A DNA stretch of 64,000 nucleotides, taken from assembly GCF_003626535.1 (NCBI RefSeq), contig NZ_RBAL01000007.1, forward strand, positions 124,001-188,000. The letters run 5' to 3'. Positions 1 through 8,085 of this stretch are shown piece by piece. How positions within the stretch are numbered: the stretch's first letter is position 1; the number at the start of each line of letters is the position of its first letter. The position numbers and the translations under genes are program-made. The stretch comes from Streptomyces hoynatensis. GTDB taxonomy: Bacteria; Actinomycetota; Actinomycetes; Streptomycetales; Streptomycetaceae. The notes below the pieces were generated by a model. The model was not told the DNA's origin. It ran no database searches and saw only the letters and a program-made list of their open reading frames with translations.

Positions 1-75
1 CGTCGCCGCCCCGCGCTTCCCTCCGGAAGGCAGCGCCCGCGGACACGCGCGGTTGTCGGCGCCTACGGCCTGCGT

Positions 76-1278
76 ATGCTCATGAACATGCCGAAGTCGT
101 CCGCCCCTTCCGTTTCGTCGCCCTCCGAACCGGAACGCCCGCCCGCGCCCGTGTACGTGATCGGCGCGGGTCCCGCCGGGCTCTCCGCCGCGGCCGCGCT
201 CGCCGGCCACGGCATCAGGGCCGTCGTCCTGGAGAAGTCCGGCGAGGTGGGAGCCGCCTGGCGCCGGCACTACGACCGGCTGCGGCTGCACACCACCCGC
301 CGCTGGTCCTCGCTGCCCGGGCTCCCCATACCCCGCGCGGCCGGCCGCTGGGTGGCCCGCGAGGACTTCGTCCGCTACCTGGAGGGGTACGCCCGCCACC
401 ACCGCCTCGACCTGGCCACCGGCGTGGAGGTCGCCAGGATCGACCGGGCCGGCGACCCGGCCGGCGGCTGGGAGCTCACGGCGAACGGCGGGCGCCGGCT
501 GCGCGCCGCCGCCGTGGTGGTCGCCACCGGCTACAACCACACCCCGCGGCTGCCCGACTGGCCGGGCCTGGACACCTACACCGGCGAGCTGCTGCACGCC
601 GCCGCCTACCGCAACCCGGAGCCGTTCGCCGGCCGCGACGTGCTGGTCGTCGGCGTGGGCAACACCGGCGCCGAGATAGCCGCCGACCTCGGCTTCGGCG
701 GGGCGGGGCGGGTCAGGCTCGCGGTGCGCACGCCGCCGCACCTGGTGCGCCGCTCGACCCTCGGCTGGCCCGCGCAGGCGGGGGCGATCCTGTGCCGCCG
801 CCTGCCGGTGCCCCTGGTCGACCGGCTCGCGAGGCCCGTGGAGCGCCTGCTGCCCGACCTGACCCCGTACGGCCTGCCGCGCCCGGCCACCGGGCTCTAC
901 AGCCGCGCGCGGCAGGGCGCCATCCCGGTGCAGGACACCGGCAGGACCGGGCTGATCCGGGCGGTGCGGCGGCGGCTCGTCGAGCCGGTCGCCGCGGTGG
1001 TCTCCTTCGAGGGGGACAAGGTCGCGCTCGCCGACGGGACCGAGATCACCCCGGACGCCGTCATCGCCGCCACCGGCTACCGCCGCGGGCTCGACGCGCT
1101 CGTCGGCCACCTCGGGGTGCTCGACGCCCAGGGCCGCCCGCTCGTGCACGGCCGCAGGACCCATCCGGCCGCCCCCGGGCTCTACTTCACCGGCTACCGC
1201 AACCCGCTCAGCGGCATGCTGCGGGAGATCGCCAGGGAGGCCCCGAGGATCGCCTCCGCCCTCGCCCGCCGGCTGTGA
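76..1278 (+). CDS. Flavin-containing monooxygenase-like NAD(P)/FAD oxidoreductase
   Basis: This is a 400-aa cytoplasmic flavoprotein of the single-component FMO/ArsO-like family, which uses FAD and NADPH to oxygenate small organic substrates; the substrate cannot be told from sequence. An FAD-binding GAGPAG motif lies at residues 30-35 after a short disordered N-terminus. A second nucleotide-binding motif GVGNTG lies near residue 192 for NADPH. Between them is YTGELLHAAAY, which matches the family's FxGxxxHxxxW/Y fingerprint. ATGYRRG near residue 332 is the conserved C-terminal ATGY motif. Start codons at 76, 82 and 88 are in frame and none has a convincing ribosome site. A TACGGC hexamer six bases before 76 hints at a leaderless start. 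It stands alone and ends at a stem-loop. Confidence 0.85.
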   Translation: MLMNMPKSSAPSVSSPSEPERPPAPVYVIGAGPAGLSAAAALAGHGIRAVVLEKSGEVGAAWRRHYDRLRLHTTRRWSSLPGLPIPRAAGRWVAREDFVRYLEGYARHHRLDLATGVEVARIDRAGDPAGGWELTANGGRRLRAAAVVVATGYNHTPRLPDWPGLDTYTGELLHAAAYRNPEPFAGRDVLVVGVGNTGAEIAADLGFGGAGRVRLAVRTPPHLVRRSTLGWPAQAGAILCRRLPVPLVDRLARPVERLLPDLTPYGLPRPATGLYSRARQGAIPVQDTGRTGLIRAVRRRLVEPVAAVVSFEGDKVALADGTEITPDAVIAATGYRRGLDALVGHLGVLDAQGRPLVHGRRTHPAAPGLYFTGYRNPLSGMLREIAREAPRIASALARRL

Positions 1279-1386
1279 CCCCGCCCGCGCGCCCCGGGCG
1301 TCCTGGGCCGCCCGTGCGCCCCGCGCGCCCCGCAGGACTCGGGCCGCCGGGCGCCCGGCGTGCCGGGCCGCCGGCCAGAGCGGGCG

Positions 1387-1407
1387 CCCCTCCCCGCCGG
1401 GGAGGGG
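1387..1407. terminator. Stem-loop between convergent genes
   Basis: A perfect 9-bp stem (CCCCTCCCC at 1387-1395 with GGGGAGGGG at 1399-1407) closes a 3-nt loop. It lies between the 3' ends of the convergent monooxygenase and HATPase genes. There is no T-run, which is usual for high-GC actinomycete terminators. Confidence 0.55.
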
Positions 1408-1496
1408 GCCCGTCCCGGGTGATCCGCACTCGCCGAGGTCCAGGCGGCCGCGGGCGCGCCGGGCCAGGCCCGACCTCGACGTCCCCTCGCCGCGCA

Positions 1497-1997
1497 TCAC
1501 CCGGCCCCGCCAGAGCCGGCCTCCACGGACCTGGCGGAACCTTTCCTTAGGGTGATCAAGCCACCACGGGCCGTCAATAGTCGTCCGGATTCCCCCGGGG
1601 GCGGGCAGTCGAGTTCGCACCACACCCTTTTGCCGCCGCCCTCCCGCTGCCAGCCCCAGCGGTCGGCCAGAACGCCCACCAGCTCAAGGCCGCGGCCCCC
1701 GGTGTCCTCGCCCTCCGCCCGGCGCGGGCGCGGCGGGCGCGCGCTGTCGTCCACCACTTCGAGCCGCACCGAGTCGGGCTCCCTGACCGCGAGTCTGAGC
1801 ACGGCCGGCCGGCCCGTGTGCACCACGGCGTTGGTCACCAACTCGGACACCAGCAGCACCAGCGTGTCGGTCTGCGACTCGTCGGGGCAGGCCGGACAGG
1901 GATGCCCCCGGCCCAGCTGTGCCCGCACCCACCTGCGGGCGCGGGCCACCTCCGAGGGCTCGGGGGCGACCTCCAACTGCTTCTCCAGCTCCTGCAC
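1497..1997 (-). CDS. ATP-binding anti-sigma factor (RsbW/HATPase_c family)
   Basis: This 166-aa protein belongs to the GHKL-type HATPase family used as anti-sigma serine kinases in Streptomyces partner-switching. The N-box ELVTNAVVHTG lies near residues 50-60, followed by the G1-like DDSA segment and the G2-like TGGRGLELV segment. The GTG start at 1997 is the first possible start after an in-frame TGA only one codon upstream, so the N-terminus is well fixed, though its ribosome site is weak. The next gene upstream on the same strand encodes a STAS-domain antagonist, and a sigma factor with its own anti-sigma factor follows. This suggests a local signalling cluster, in which the protein would bind or phosphorylate the STAS partner; that role is inferred from family and context. 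Confidence 0.85.
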   Translation of the reverse strand: MQELEKQLEVAPEPSEVARARRWVRAQLGRGHPCPACPDESQTDTLVLLVSELVTNAVVHTGRPAVLRLAVREPDSVRLEVVDDSARPPRPRRAEGEDTGGRGLELVGVLADRWGWQREGGGKRVWCELDCPPPGESGRLLTARGGLITLRKGSARSVEAGSGGAG

Positions 1998-2172
1998 CGT
2001 TCACACCATCCGAACCGGCGGACTCTTCGCCTCACACCGAGGGCACAACCTCGGTAGCGGACAGCATGATTGACGGGCGAGTCGGACAACAAGCGCTTCA
2101 GGAATATTCCGGCGCAAAGGAGTAAGCGCCCGGCATAATGTGCGAGATGCGCGAGGAGTGCTCGAACACCGC

Positions 2173-2538
2173 TCAGGCGGTCACGCTTTCCCCCGCCGCC
2201 GCCTCCAGGTCCGGGTAGCAGTCGAAGAGCCGCCGCACGCCGAGGGCCGCGAGCACCCGGTTGACGTGAGAGCCCTCCTCCGCGCCGCGGGCGGGCAGGA
2301 TCAGCCGCAACTCGCCCGCGCACGAACGCATCAGCCGCCGCGCGGCGATCAGCACCCCGACCCCCGTGGAATCGCAGAACCGCACCTGGGCGAGGTCGAG
2401 CACCAGCCGTTTGCGCCCCTCGGCCACCGCCTCGTGCACGTGCTGCCGCACGGCCGGCGAGGTCGCGAGGTCGAGTTCGCCGACGACGGACAGCACGGTC
2501 CACTCCCCCCGTTGCATGACGAGCACCTGCAAGGTCAC
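2173..2538 (-). CDS. STAS-domain anti-sigma factor antagonist
   Basis: This is a 121-aa single-domain anti-anti-sigma factor of the SpoIIAA/RsbV/BldG class. The motif FCDSTGVGVL near residues 54-63 carries the serine (or the adjacent threonine) that the cognate HATPase kinase phosphorylates. In its dephosphorylated state such a protein sequesters the anti-sigma factor. The core beta-strand VLSVVGELDLAT near the N-terminus is typical. The GTG start at 2538 has a GAAGGG ribosome site about eight bases upstream; an ATG at 2517 is a weaker alternative. The HATPase gene lies 175 bp downstream on the same strand and a sigma gene is transcribed divergently. I recall a similar gene (SCO4410) beside a sigma factor in S. 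coelicolor. Confidence 0.9.
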   Translation of the reverse strand: MTLQVLVMQRGEWTVLSVVGELDLATSPAVRQHVHEAVAEGRKRLVLDLAQVRFCDSTGVGVLIAARRLMRSCAGELRLILPARGAEEGSHVNRVLAALGVRRLFDCYPDLEAAAGESVTA

Positions 2539-3076
2539 TCCGCGCCGCCCTTCGTGCCGGGCCCGGCGCCGCCGCGGCGCCGCAACGGGCCGATGTCTCC
2601 GTCACCTTCAACGGCTTCTGTGGTTGTCTGCCGTGGCCCGTCCGGCGAGCCCCGGGACCCGGACCGGCCGAGCCGGACCCGAGCCTGACCCCGGCCGGCC
2701 GGGGGCCACGGTGCGAGGCGCCCGCGAGCCCGGGTCGTTCGCCCGGCACGTGCGCGGCCGGGCGCGTGCGCCGGCGCGGTCCGCGGGACCGCCCGCCGGC
2801 ACCACCACCTGTAGTGCGCCCTGCCCAGTTTCGGCCGCGTCACTCCCCCCGGCGCCCGCCGGTCACCGGAGCGGTCCCCCACCGGCCCGCGGCGGCCGCC
2901 GCCTGGGGCGTTCCGGCCAGGCGGCGGCGCCGGGCGTTGGCCGGAACCCGTGCCTCGCGGCCGGCCGAGGCGCGGACCGGGCCTCACGGGGCGCGCGCCG
3001 ACGGCGGTGCGCACTACATTTGACGTACGCACGGGACCTGGGATGTCCGTCGGACGGACGGGAGTTGGGGGACCGG
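2539..3076. other. Divergent intergenic region (538 bp) upstream of the sigma operon
   Basis: No gene is supported here. The open frames on both strands lack codon bias and ribosome sites. Two features stand out near the sigma gene: a TTGACG hexamer at 3020-3025 that could be a -35 element, and an inverted repeat GTCCGTC-G-GACGGAC at 3045-3059, which ends 17 bp before the sigma start. No good -10 pairs with the TTGACG, so a sigma-specific or regulated promoter is possible but unproven. Confidence 0.4.
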
Positions 3077-3682
3077 ATGGCGCACGAGACGCCGCCGCAC
3101 TGGGACCGCAGCATGCGCGAGCGGCTCCGGCGCGGCGAGGCCGCGGCACTCGCCGAGCTGTACGACCGCTTCGCCACGCTGACGTACCGCATCGCCCAGC
3201 GGGTGCTGGACGACGAGGAGGCCACGGCCCAGGTGACCCGCGAGGTCTTCGCCCGCATCTGGGAGGCCCCGGAGGACTTCGACCCCGAGGACGGGACGCT
3301 GCGCTCCTGGATCGCCGGCGAGACGCACCGCATCGCGGTGGACCGGCTGCGGCGGCCGAACGGCCGGGAGGGCGGCGCCCCCGCGGCCGGCGGGGCGCTC
3401 GAGGCCCAGGTGCAGGCCGCCTCCACCGCGGCCCGAGCCGACTACATCGTCACCGCCATGCCCGCGCCGCTGCGCGACGCCCTCCACCTCACCCGCTTCC
3501 AGCGGCAGGACTACCGGCAGATGGCGGAGCGGCTCGGCATCACCCAGGACGAGGCCCGCCGGCGCCTGCGCCTCGGCCTGCAACTCCTCTCCTCCGCGGC
3601 CCGTTACCGCCCGGGAACGGCCGACGCCCCCCTCCGCGGCGGCGCGGCGCCCGGGGAGCCGGGGCGGGAGGAGGGCCCGTGA
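3077..3682 (+). CDS. ECF-type RNA polymerase sigma factor
   Basis: This 201-aa protein has a sigma-70 region 2 near residues 15-80 (ELYDRFATLTYRIAQRVL and RSWIAGETHRIAVDRLRR) and a region 4 helix-turn-helix near residues 140-180 (MAERLGITQDEARRRLRLGL), with no region 1 or 3. This is the ECF layout. The ATG at 3077 follows a purine-rich GGGGGA stretch. Its TGA overlaps the GTG start of a zinc-binding anti-sigma gene (GTGA at 3679-3682), so the two are almost certainly co-translated and antagonistic. An inverted repeat just upstream could be part of its own promoter. The target regulon is not evident. The partner's redox-sensitive zinc motif and mycothiol-type domain hint at thiol or oxidative stress; that is inference. 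Confidence 0.88.
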   Translation: MAHETPPHWDRSMRERLRRGEAAALAELYDRFATLTYRIAQRVLDDEEATAQVTREVFARIWEAPEDFDPEDGTLRSWIAGETHRIAVDRLRRPNGREGGAPAAGGALEAQVQAASTAARADYIVTAMPAPLRDALHLTRFQRQDYRQMAERLGITQDEARRRLRLGLQLLSSAARYRPGTADAPLRGGAAPGEPGREEGP

Positions 3683-5244
3683 CGCCGCCGCACGAAGCGG
3701 AAGCGCCGGGCCTGCCCGCGCCCCCGGCGGCGGGCGCGGACGGTCCCCGGACGGTCACCCCTCGGCAACGGGAGGCGAGCGAGCCGATGTCCCAGTTCGA
3801 CCCGCCGGAGGCCGGTGGTGGCGAGGAGGGCCCGCCGGGCGGGCAGACGCCCGGCGGCGGCCACTCCGCCCGGCCCGGCAGCCCGGCCGGCAGCCCGCCG
3901 TGTGCCCCGTCCGCCGGCACGTCCGGGGGCCCTTCAGGCAACACGTCCGGGAGCCCGTCCGGCGCCGCCGGCCAGGACGCGACCGCGGAGACCGGCGGGA
4001 CGGACGGGACGGGCGGGACGGACGGGACGGGCGGGGTCCACGAGGCGGGCGGGCCATCCCAGGCGCCCGGGGCAGACGGGCCATCCGGGGCAGACGGGGC
4101 GTCCGGGGCCCGCGTGACGCACGAGGACATCGCCGCCCTGCTCGGCGCCTGGGCCCTCGGCGCGTGCGCCCCGGAGGAGGCGTGGCGCGTCGAGGCGCAT
4201 CTGGAGGACTGCACGCGGTGCGCCGAGGAGGGGCTGCAACTGCGGGACGCCGCCATGCTGCTGGAGCCGCCGGCCAGCCTCGACCTGGACCCGCGCCTGC
4301 GCAACCGGGTACTCGAAGGCTGCCTGGAGCGGCGGCCCGCGAAGCTTCCGGTGCCCTCCTGGGCGGAGCCGCTCGACGCGGAGGCCGCCAGGCTGGACGC
4401 GCTGCTGCACGACATGGCGGAGGACGAGTGGCGCACGCCGGTGACGTTGCGCTGGTTCGAGGACGACCACTGGCTCGGGCACACCACGACCGTCTCCGGC
4501 GTCCTGCACCACCTGCTCGTCGTCGACGGCCTGCTGGCCGGGGCCGTGGGGCTGCCCGACCCGGCCGGCCCGGCCCCGGGCGCGGAGCGCGCCCCGGTGG
4601 CCAGGACGCTGGCCGCGTGGCGCGCCGGGGTGGAACGGCCCGCCTGGCTGCCCTGGCGGGAGCAGACGCGGGCGCTGGTCCGGGCCGCCGCGGCCCGGGG
4701 CGGCAGGACCGGCGAGCGGACCGTGCCGCGGGAACTGCTCGGCGAGTGGGGGCTGTTTCCCGGGGCGCCCGAGATCGCGCTGTCCGACGCCTACCTGGAC
4801 CGGGCGTTCGCCTGCTGGGTGCACGCCACCGACATCGCCGAGGCGGTGTCCTACCCCTACGGACCGCCGGTGGGCCCGCACCTGCGGCTGCTGGTCGACC
4901 TCGCCGCCCGCCGCCTTCCCGGCAGCATCGCCGACCGGCGCCGGGCCGGGCTCGCCTCCTCGCCGATCCGGCTGGCCTCGGTCGGCGCGCCCGGCCGCAC
5001 CCTGCACCTGGAGATCGAGGGCCCGGGCGGCGGCCACTGGTACCTGCCGCTCGACTCGCCGGCCGCCGCGGTCTCCCGCACCGCGGCGCGACGGGCCGTG
5101 GCGCACCTGGCGCTTGAGGACGTCGCGTTCTGCCAGCTGGCCGCGGGAAGGCTCACCCCGGAGGAGGTCGCCTCAGGCGGCGAGGGCGATCCCGCGGTGA
5201 TACACGACGTGCTGTTCGCGGTGGCCGCGCTCTCCCGGCTGTAG
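3679..5244 (+). CDS. Zinc-finger anti-sigma factor fused to a mycothiol-dependent isomerase-like domain
   Basis: The 521-aa product has three parts. Residues 1-140 are a low-complexity Pro/Gly/Ser/Thr tract with GTDGTGG-type repeats. Around residues 145-215 lies an anti-sigma zf-HC2-like module containing H174-xxx-C178-xx-C181 (AHLEDCTRC). From about residue 225 onward comes a maleylpyruvate-isomerase/DinB-like fold with HxxxxxHLLVVDGLL and ATDIAEA segments. It should bind and silence the adjacent sigma factor. The isomerase-like part normally uses mycothiol, so it could sense thiol state. The GTG at 3679 has a strong GGGAGGAGG site and overlaps the sigma stop; an ATG at 3787 with GGGAGG is an alternative that would skip some of the disordered tract. 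Confidence 0.82.
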   Translation: MTPPHEAEAPGLPAPPAAGADGPRTVTPRQREASEPMSQFDPPEAGGGEEGPPGGQTPGGGHSARPGSPAGSPPCAPSAGTSGGPSGNTSGSPSGAAGQDATAETGGTDGTGGTDGTGGVHEAGGPSQAPGADGPSGADGASGARVTHEDIAALLGAWALGACAPEEAWRVEAHLEDCTRCAEEGLQLRDAAMLLEPPASLDLDPRLRNRVLEGCLERRPAKLPVPSWAEPLDAEAARLDALLHDMAEDEWRTPVTLRWFEDDHWLGHTTTVSGVLHHLLVVDGLLAGAVGLPDPAGPAPGAERAPVARTLAAWRAGVERPAWLPWREQTRALVRAAAARGGRTGERTVPRELLGEWGLFPGAPEIALSDAYLDRAFACWVHATDIAEAVSYPYGPPVGPHLRLLVDLAARRLPGSIADRRRAGLASSPIRLASVGAPGRTLHLEIEGPGGGHWYLPLDSPAAAVSRTAARRAVAHLALEDVAFCQLAAGRLTPEEVASGGEGDPAVIHDVLFAVAALSRL

Positions 5245-5322
5245 GGAACGCCGCTGCCTCTGTGCGGAGGCGCCCGGAAGGCGCCGGGGAGGCCCCGGGG
5301 GAAGGGCCCGGCGCGCGGGGGC

Positions 5323-5781
5323 TCAGTGGGTGCCGGCGTACAGGTCGCGCAGCAGCGCCGCCTCGGCCGTGTGGTGCACCAGTTCGTCGGCGAGGTGCAG
5401 GACGAAGGAGAGCCTGGTGGCCTCCCCGTAGGGCCCGGCCACGGCCCCGATCGGCTCGGCCAGCGCCTCCTGCGGCACCTCGGCGAGCCAGCCGCGCCAG
5501 CGGGCGTACGCCAGCTCGGCGGCGGCCAGCGCGGCCCGCGCCGACTCCGGTTCCGGCTCCGGCTCGGCCGGCGGGGACACGGGCGGGAGCCCGAGCCAGA
5601 CGGGATTGCGGTCTTCGCGAAGGGTGCCGGTGAGGTGGGCGATCCGCCGGCGCAGGCCGAGGTGCGCGTCCCGGGTCGGCCGCCAGTCCCACTCCGCGTC
5701 GCCGAGCCCGGCCATCCGCGCCCTGAAGCGCCCCCAGACGTGGTCGAAGAGGTCCGTGAGGTCCTCGGTCAGCGTGCTCAT
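5323..5781 (-). CDS. DinB-family protein
   Basis: This 152-aa protein has the four-helix DinB/YfiT fold pattern: HVWGRFRARMAGLGDAEWDW at the N-terminus, IAHLTGTLRED in the middle and HLADELVHHTAEAALLRDL at the C-terminus. These place histidines at the three expected metal-ligand positions. Such proteins are small metal-dependent thiol transferases or of unknown function in actinomycetes. The ATG at 5781 has an AGGGTGG site nearby and the reading frame upstream of it lacks coding character. It converges on the anti-sigma gene, from which it is separated by 78 bp containing a small GGCGCC stem-loop at 5269-5285. It shares a DinB-like fold with the C-terminus of that neighbour, possibly by chance. 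Confidence 0.85.
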   Translation of the reverse strand: MSTLTEDLTDLFDHVWGRFRARMAGLGDAEWDWRPTRDAHLGLRRRIAHLTGTLREDRNPVWLGLPPVSPPAEPEPEPESARAALAAAELAYARWRGWLAEVPQEALAEPIGAVAGPYGEATRLSFVLHLADELVHHTAEAALLRDLYAGTH

Positions 5782-5903
5782 GGGCCCACCCTGCCGCACC
5801 CCGCCGCCGGGCGCGCGCGGGAGCCGGGCGGCGCGCCTTCCGGCCCCGCCCGGGTCCTCGGCGGCCCCGGCCCCCGCCGGGCCGCCCCTCCCGGGCGGGC
5901 TCG

Positions 5904-6046
5904 TAGACTGTGCCCCACTCCGAGGAGACGCGCCCGAAGAAGTACGCCGCAGAGCGGGCGCTTCCCGTCTCGCCGAGGCGCCGGAGGGGCGGCGCCTTTC
6001 TGCTGTTTCGCCGTTGCTTCGGCGTCTCTTCCTTCGGAGGTTTTCC
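5904..6046 (+). promoter_or_regulatory. Possible promoter and structured 5' leader of the LLM oxidoreductase gene
   Basis: A TAGACT -10-like hexamer lies at 5904-5909 with no clear -35. The following 130 bases can fold into a bulged hairpin (GAGACG near 5924 with CGTCTC near 5966, and CGCCCG with CGGGCG inside it). This is followed by a terminator-like hairpin AGGCGCC (5976-5982) with GGCGCCT (5991-5997) trailed by a T-rich run. A small CGCCG/CGGCG hairpin comes next, then the GGAGG ribosome site at 6036-6040. The layout resembles an attenuator or riboswitch expression platform. I could not match it to a known riboswitch class. Confidence 0.35.
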
Positions 6047-6892
6047 ATGGACATAGGGCTAGGACTGCCCGTCGGCGACCCGGCCGCCCTGTCCGACTGG
6101 GCGCGGCGTGCGGAGGCCGGGCCGTTCACCACGCTCGGCCTGCTCGACCGGCTCGTCTACGACAACCCGGAACCCCTGGTCGCGCTCGCCGTGCTGGCCG
6201 GCGCCACCTCGCGCCTGCGGGTGCAGACCGAGGTGCTGCTCGCCCCGCTGCGCGACCCGGCCCTGCTCGCCAAGCAGGCCGCCACCCTGGACCGGATGAG
6301 CGGCGGCCGCCTGGTCCTCGGCCTCGGGGTCGGCGGCCGGGAGGACGACCACCTGGTCGCGGGCGTCGACCTGCGCACCAGGGGCCGCCGCCTGGACGCC
6401 CAGCTGGCGGTGATGCGCCGGCTGTGGGCGGGCGAACCCTACGGGGAGGGCGCCGGGCCGATCGGGCCCGCGCCCGCCAGGGCGGGCGGGCCCACCCTGC
6501 TCTTCGGCGGCTTCAAGCCCGCCGCGCTGGAGCGCGTCGCGCGGTGGGGCGACGGCTTCCTCGCCGCCGCGCCGCCCTCCTGGGCGGGCGGCCTGTTCGA
6601 CACGGTCCGCAGCCAGTGGCGCTCGCACGGCCGCGCGGGCGAGCCCCGCCTGGTCGCCCAGGTCAACGTCGCGCTCGGCCCGCCGCGGGTGGTGGAGGAG
6701 GCGAGGAGCGCCATGCACGCCTACTACGCCTTCACCGGCGCGCCGGAGCGGATGACCGCCGGCCTGCTCACCACGGAGGCCGAGGTCAGGGCGGCCATCG
6801 CCGCCTTCGGCGACCTCGGCGCCGACGAGGTCATGTGCTACTGCCACGGTCCCGACCCGGACCAGGTGGACCGCCTCGCCGACGCCCTGTGA
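6047..6892 (+). CDS. LLM-class flavin-dependent oxidoreductase
   Basis: This is a 281-aa luciferase-like monooxygenase family protein that would use F420 or FMN; which one is not decidable from sequence. It has the TIM-barrel pattern: an N-terminal strand MDIGLGLPVG, the LRVQTEVLLAPLRDPALLAK block, and the family signature LDRMSGGRLVLGLGVGGRED near residues 85-104. It is somewhat shorter than the usual 300-350 aa. The ATG at 6047 has a well-placed GGAGG six bases upstream. It is monocistronic, preceded by a long structured leader and followed by a strong hairpin at 6976-7008. The substrate is unknown. Confidence 0.9.
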   Translation: MDIGLGLPVGDPAALSDWARRAEAGPFTTLGLLDRLVYDNPEPLVALAVLAGATSRLRVQTEVLLAPLRDPALLAKQAATLDRMSGGRLVLGLGVGGREDDHLVAGVDLRTRGRRLDAQLAVMRRLWAGEPYGEGAGPIGPAPARAGGPTLLFGGFKPAALERVARWGDGFLAAAPPSWAGGLFDTVRSQWRSHGRAGEPRLVAQVNVALGPPRVVEEARSAMHAYYAFTGAPERMTAGLLTTEAEVRAAIAAFGDLGADEVMCYCHGPDPDQVDRLADAL

Positions 6893-6975
6893 CGCCCGCC
6901 GGCGCCCCCTGACGTTCCGCGGCGGCCCCTGACCTCGCACGGCCTCGCCGGCGTCCGGTGGCGTTCCCGACGGCC

Positions 6976-7008
6976 GCGCGCCCGCCCCCGCTCCGGGGGC
7001 GGGCGCGC
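6976..7008. terminator. 14-bp perfect stem-loop between convergent genes
   Basis: Arms at 6976-6989 and 6995-7008 pair perfectly over 14 bp around a 5-nt loop. It sits between the stop of the LLM oxidoreductase (+) and the stop of purU (-), so it can serve both. Confidence 0.75.
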
Positions 7009-7032
7009 GCGTCTCGGGCCGGGGGCGCGCGC

Positions 7033-7914
7033 TCAGGCGAAGACGACGGTGCGGCGCCCGTTCAGCAGGACCCGGCGCTCGCTGTGCCACTTCACCGCGC
7101 GGGCCAGGACCTGGCACTCCACGTCGCGGCCGACCGCGACCAGCTGCTGCGGGGTGAGTTCGTGGCCCACGCGCTCCACCTCCTGCTCGATGATCGGGCC
7201 CTCGTCCAGCTCGGCCGTCACGTAGTGCGCCGTCGCACCGATCAGCTTCACGCCCCGGGCGTGCGCCTGGTGGTACGGGCGCGCGCCCTTGAAGCTGGGG
7301 AGGAAGGAGTGGTGGATGTTGATGATCCGCCCGGGCAGCCGCTTGCACAGGTCGTCGGAGATCACCTGCATGTACCGGGCGAGCACGACGAGTTCGACGC
7401 GCTCGTCCTCGACCAGCCGCAGCAGCCGCTCCTCGGCATCCGGCTTGGTCTCCGCCGTGACCGGAATGTGGTGGAACGGGATGCCGTAGGACGCGGTCAG
7501 CTCGGCGAAGTCGGTGTGGTTGGAGACCACGGCGGCGATCTCGACGGGCAGGGCGCCGCTCCTCGCCCGGAACAGCAGGTCGTTGAGGCAGTGCCCGAAC
7601 TTGCTCACCATCAGCAGCACCCGCATCTTCTCCGCGGCGGCGTGCAGTTGCCAGTCCATCTGGAAGGTGTCGCCCACGGCGGCGAAGCTGGCCCGCAGCT
7701 TCTCCAGCGTGACCGGCTCGACCGCGGAGAAGTGCACGCGCATGAAGAACAGTCCGGTGTCCCGGTCGCCGAACTGCTGGCTGGCCTCGATGTTGCAGCC
7801 GGTCATGAACAGGAAGCTGGAGACGGCGTGCACGATGCCGGGCTTGTCCGGGCAGGAGAGGATCAGGACGTACTGCGCGGAACGGTCGGGCGATTCGCTG
7901 GTCGAGGGGCTCAT
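7033..7914 (-). CDS. purU: Formyltetrahydrofolate deformylase
   Basis: PurU hydrolyses 10-formyl-tetrahydrofolate to formate and tetrahydrofolate, balancing one-carbon pools. The 293-aa product has the standard layout: an N-terminal ACT domain (YVLILSCPDKPGIVHAVSSF) that senses methionine/glycine in well-studied homologues, then a formyltransferase-fold catalytic domain. Key segments are VSKFGHCLNDLL, the IHHSFLPSFKGARPYHQA signature near residue 200, GATAHYVTAELDEGPII, and the DVECQVLARAVKWH C-terminus. These include the conserved Asn, His and Asp. The ATG at 7914 is the family start; only a weak AGG precedes it. It lies 171 bp downstream of an SCO4402-like gene on the same strand. That gap holds three near-copies of CCCGCGGCGAG around 8017-8062. 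Confidence 0.93.
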   Translation of the reverse strand: MSPSTSESPDRSAQYVLILSCPDKPGIVHAVSSFLFMTGCNIEASQQFGDRDTGLFFMRVHFSAVEPVTLEKLRASFAAVGDTFQMDWQLHAAAEKMRVLLMVSKFGHCLNDLLFRARSGALPVEIAAVVSNHTDFAELTASYGIPFHHIPVTAETKPDAEERLLRLVEDERVELVVLARYMQVISDDLCKRLPGRIINIHHSFLPSFKGARPYHQAHARGVKLIGATAHYVTAELDEGPIIEQEVERVGHELTPQQLVAVGRDVECQVLARAVKWHSERRVLLNGRRTVVFA

Positions 7915-8085
7915 GGGCCTAGCCTGGCACAGCGCGGGGCCGGGCGTGGCGCGCGTCCGGCACCCGAGCGGCAGCCGGATCGGCCCCCGCCCGCGGCGCG
8001 GCGGGAACGCCCCGGGAGCCCGCGGCGAGCCCATGGTGATCCCGCGGCGAGCCCGCGGCGAGTTCACCGTGCGCCGACGGGGGGC

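Noticed and set aside
2366..3076. N-terminal extension of the sigma factor
   Set aside because: The frame is open upstream, but the sequence lacks sigma-like content and overlaps the STAS gene antisense; the ATG at 3077 gives a complete ECF protein.
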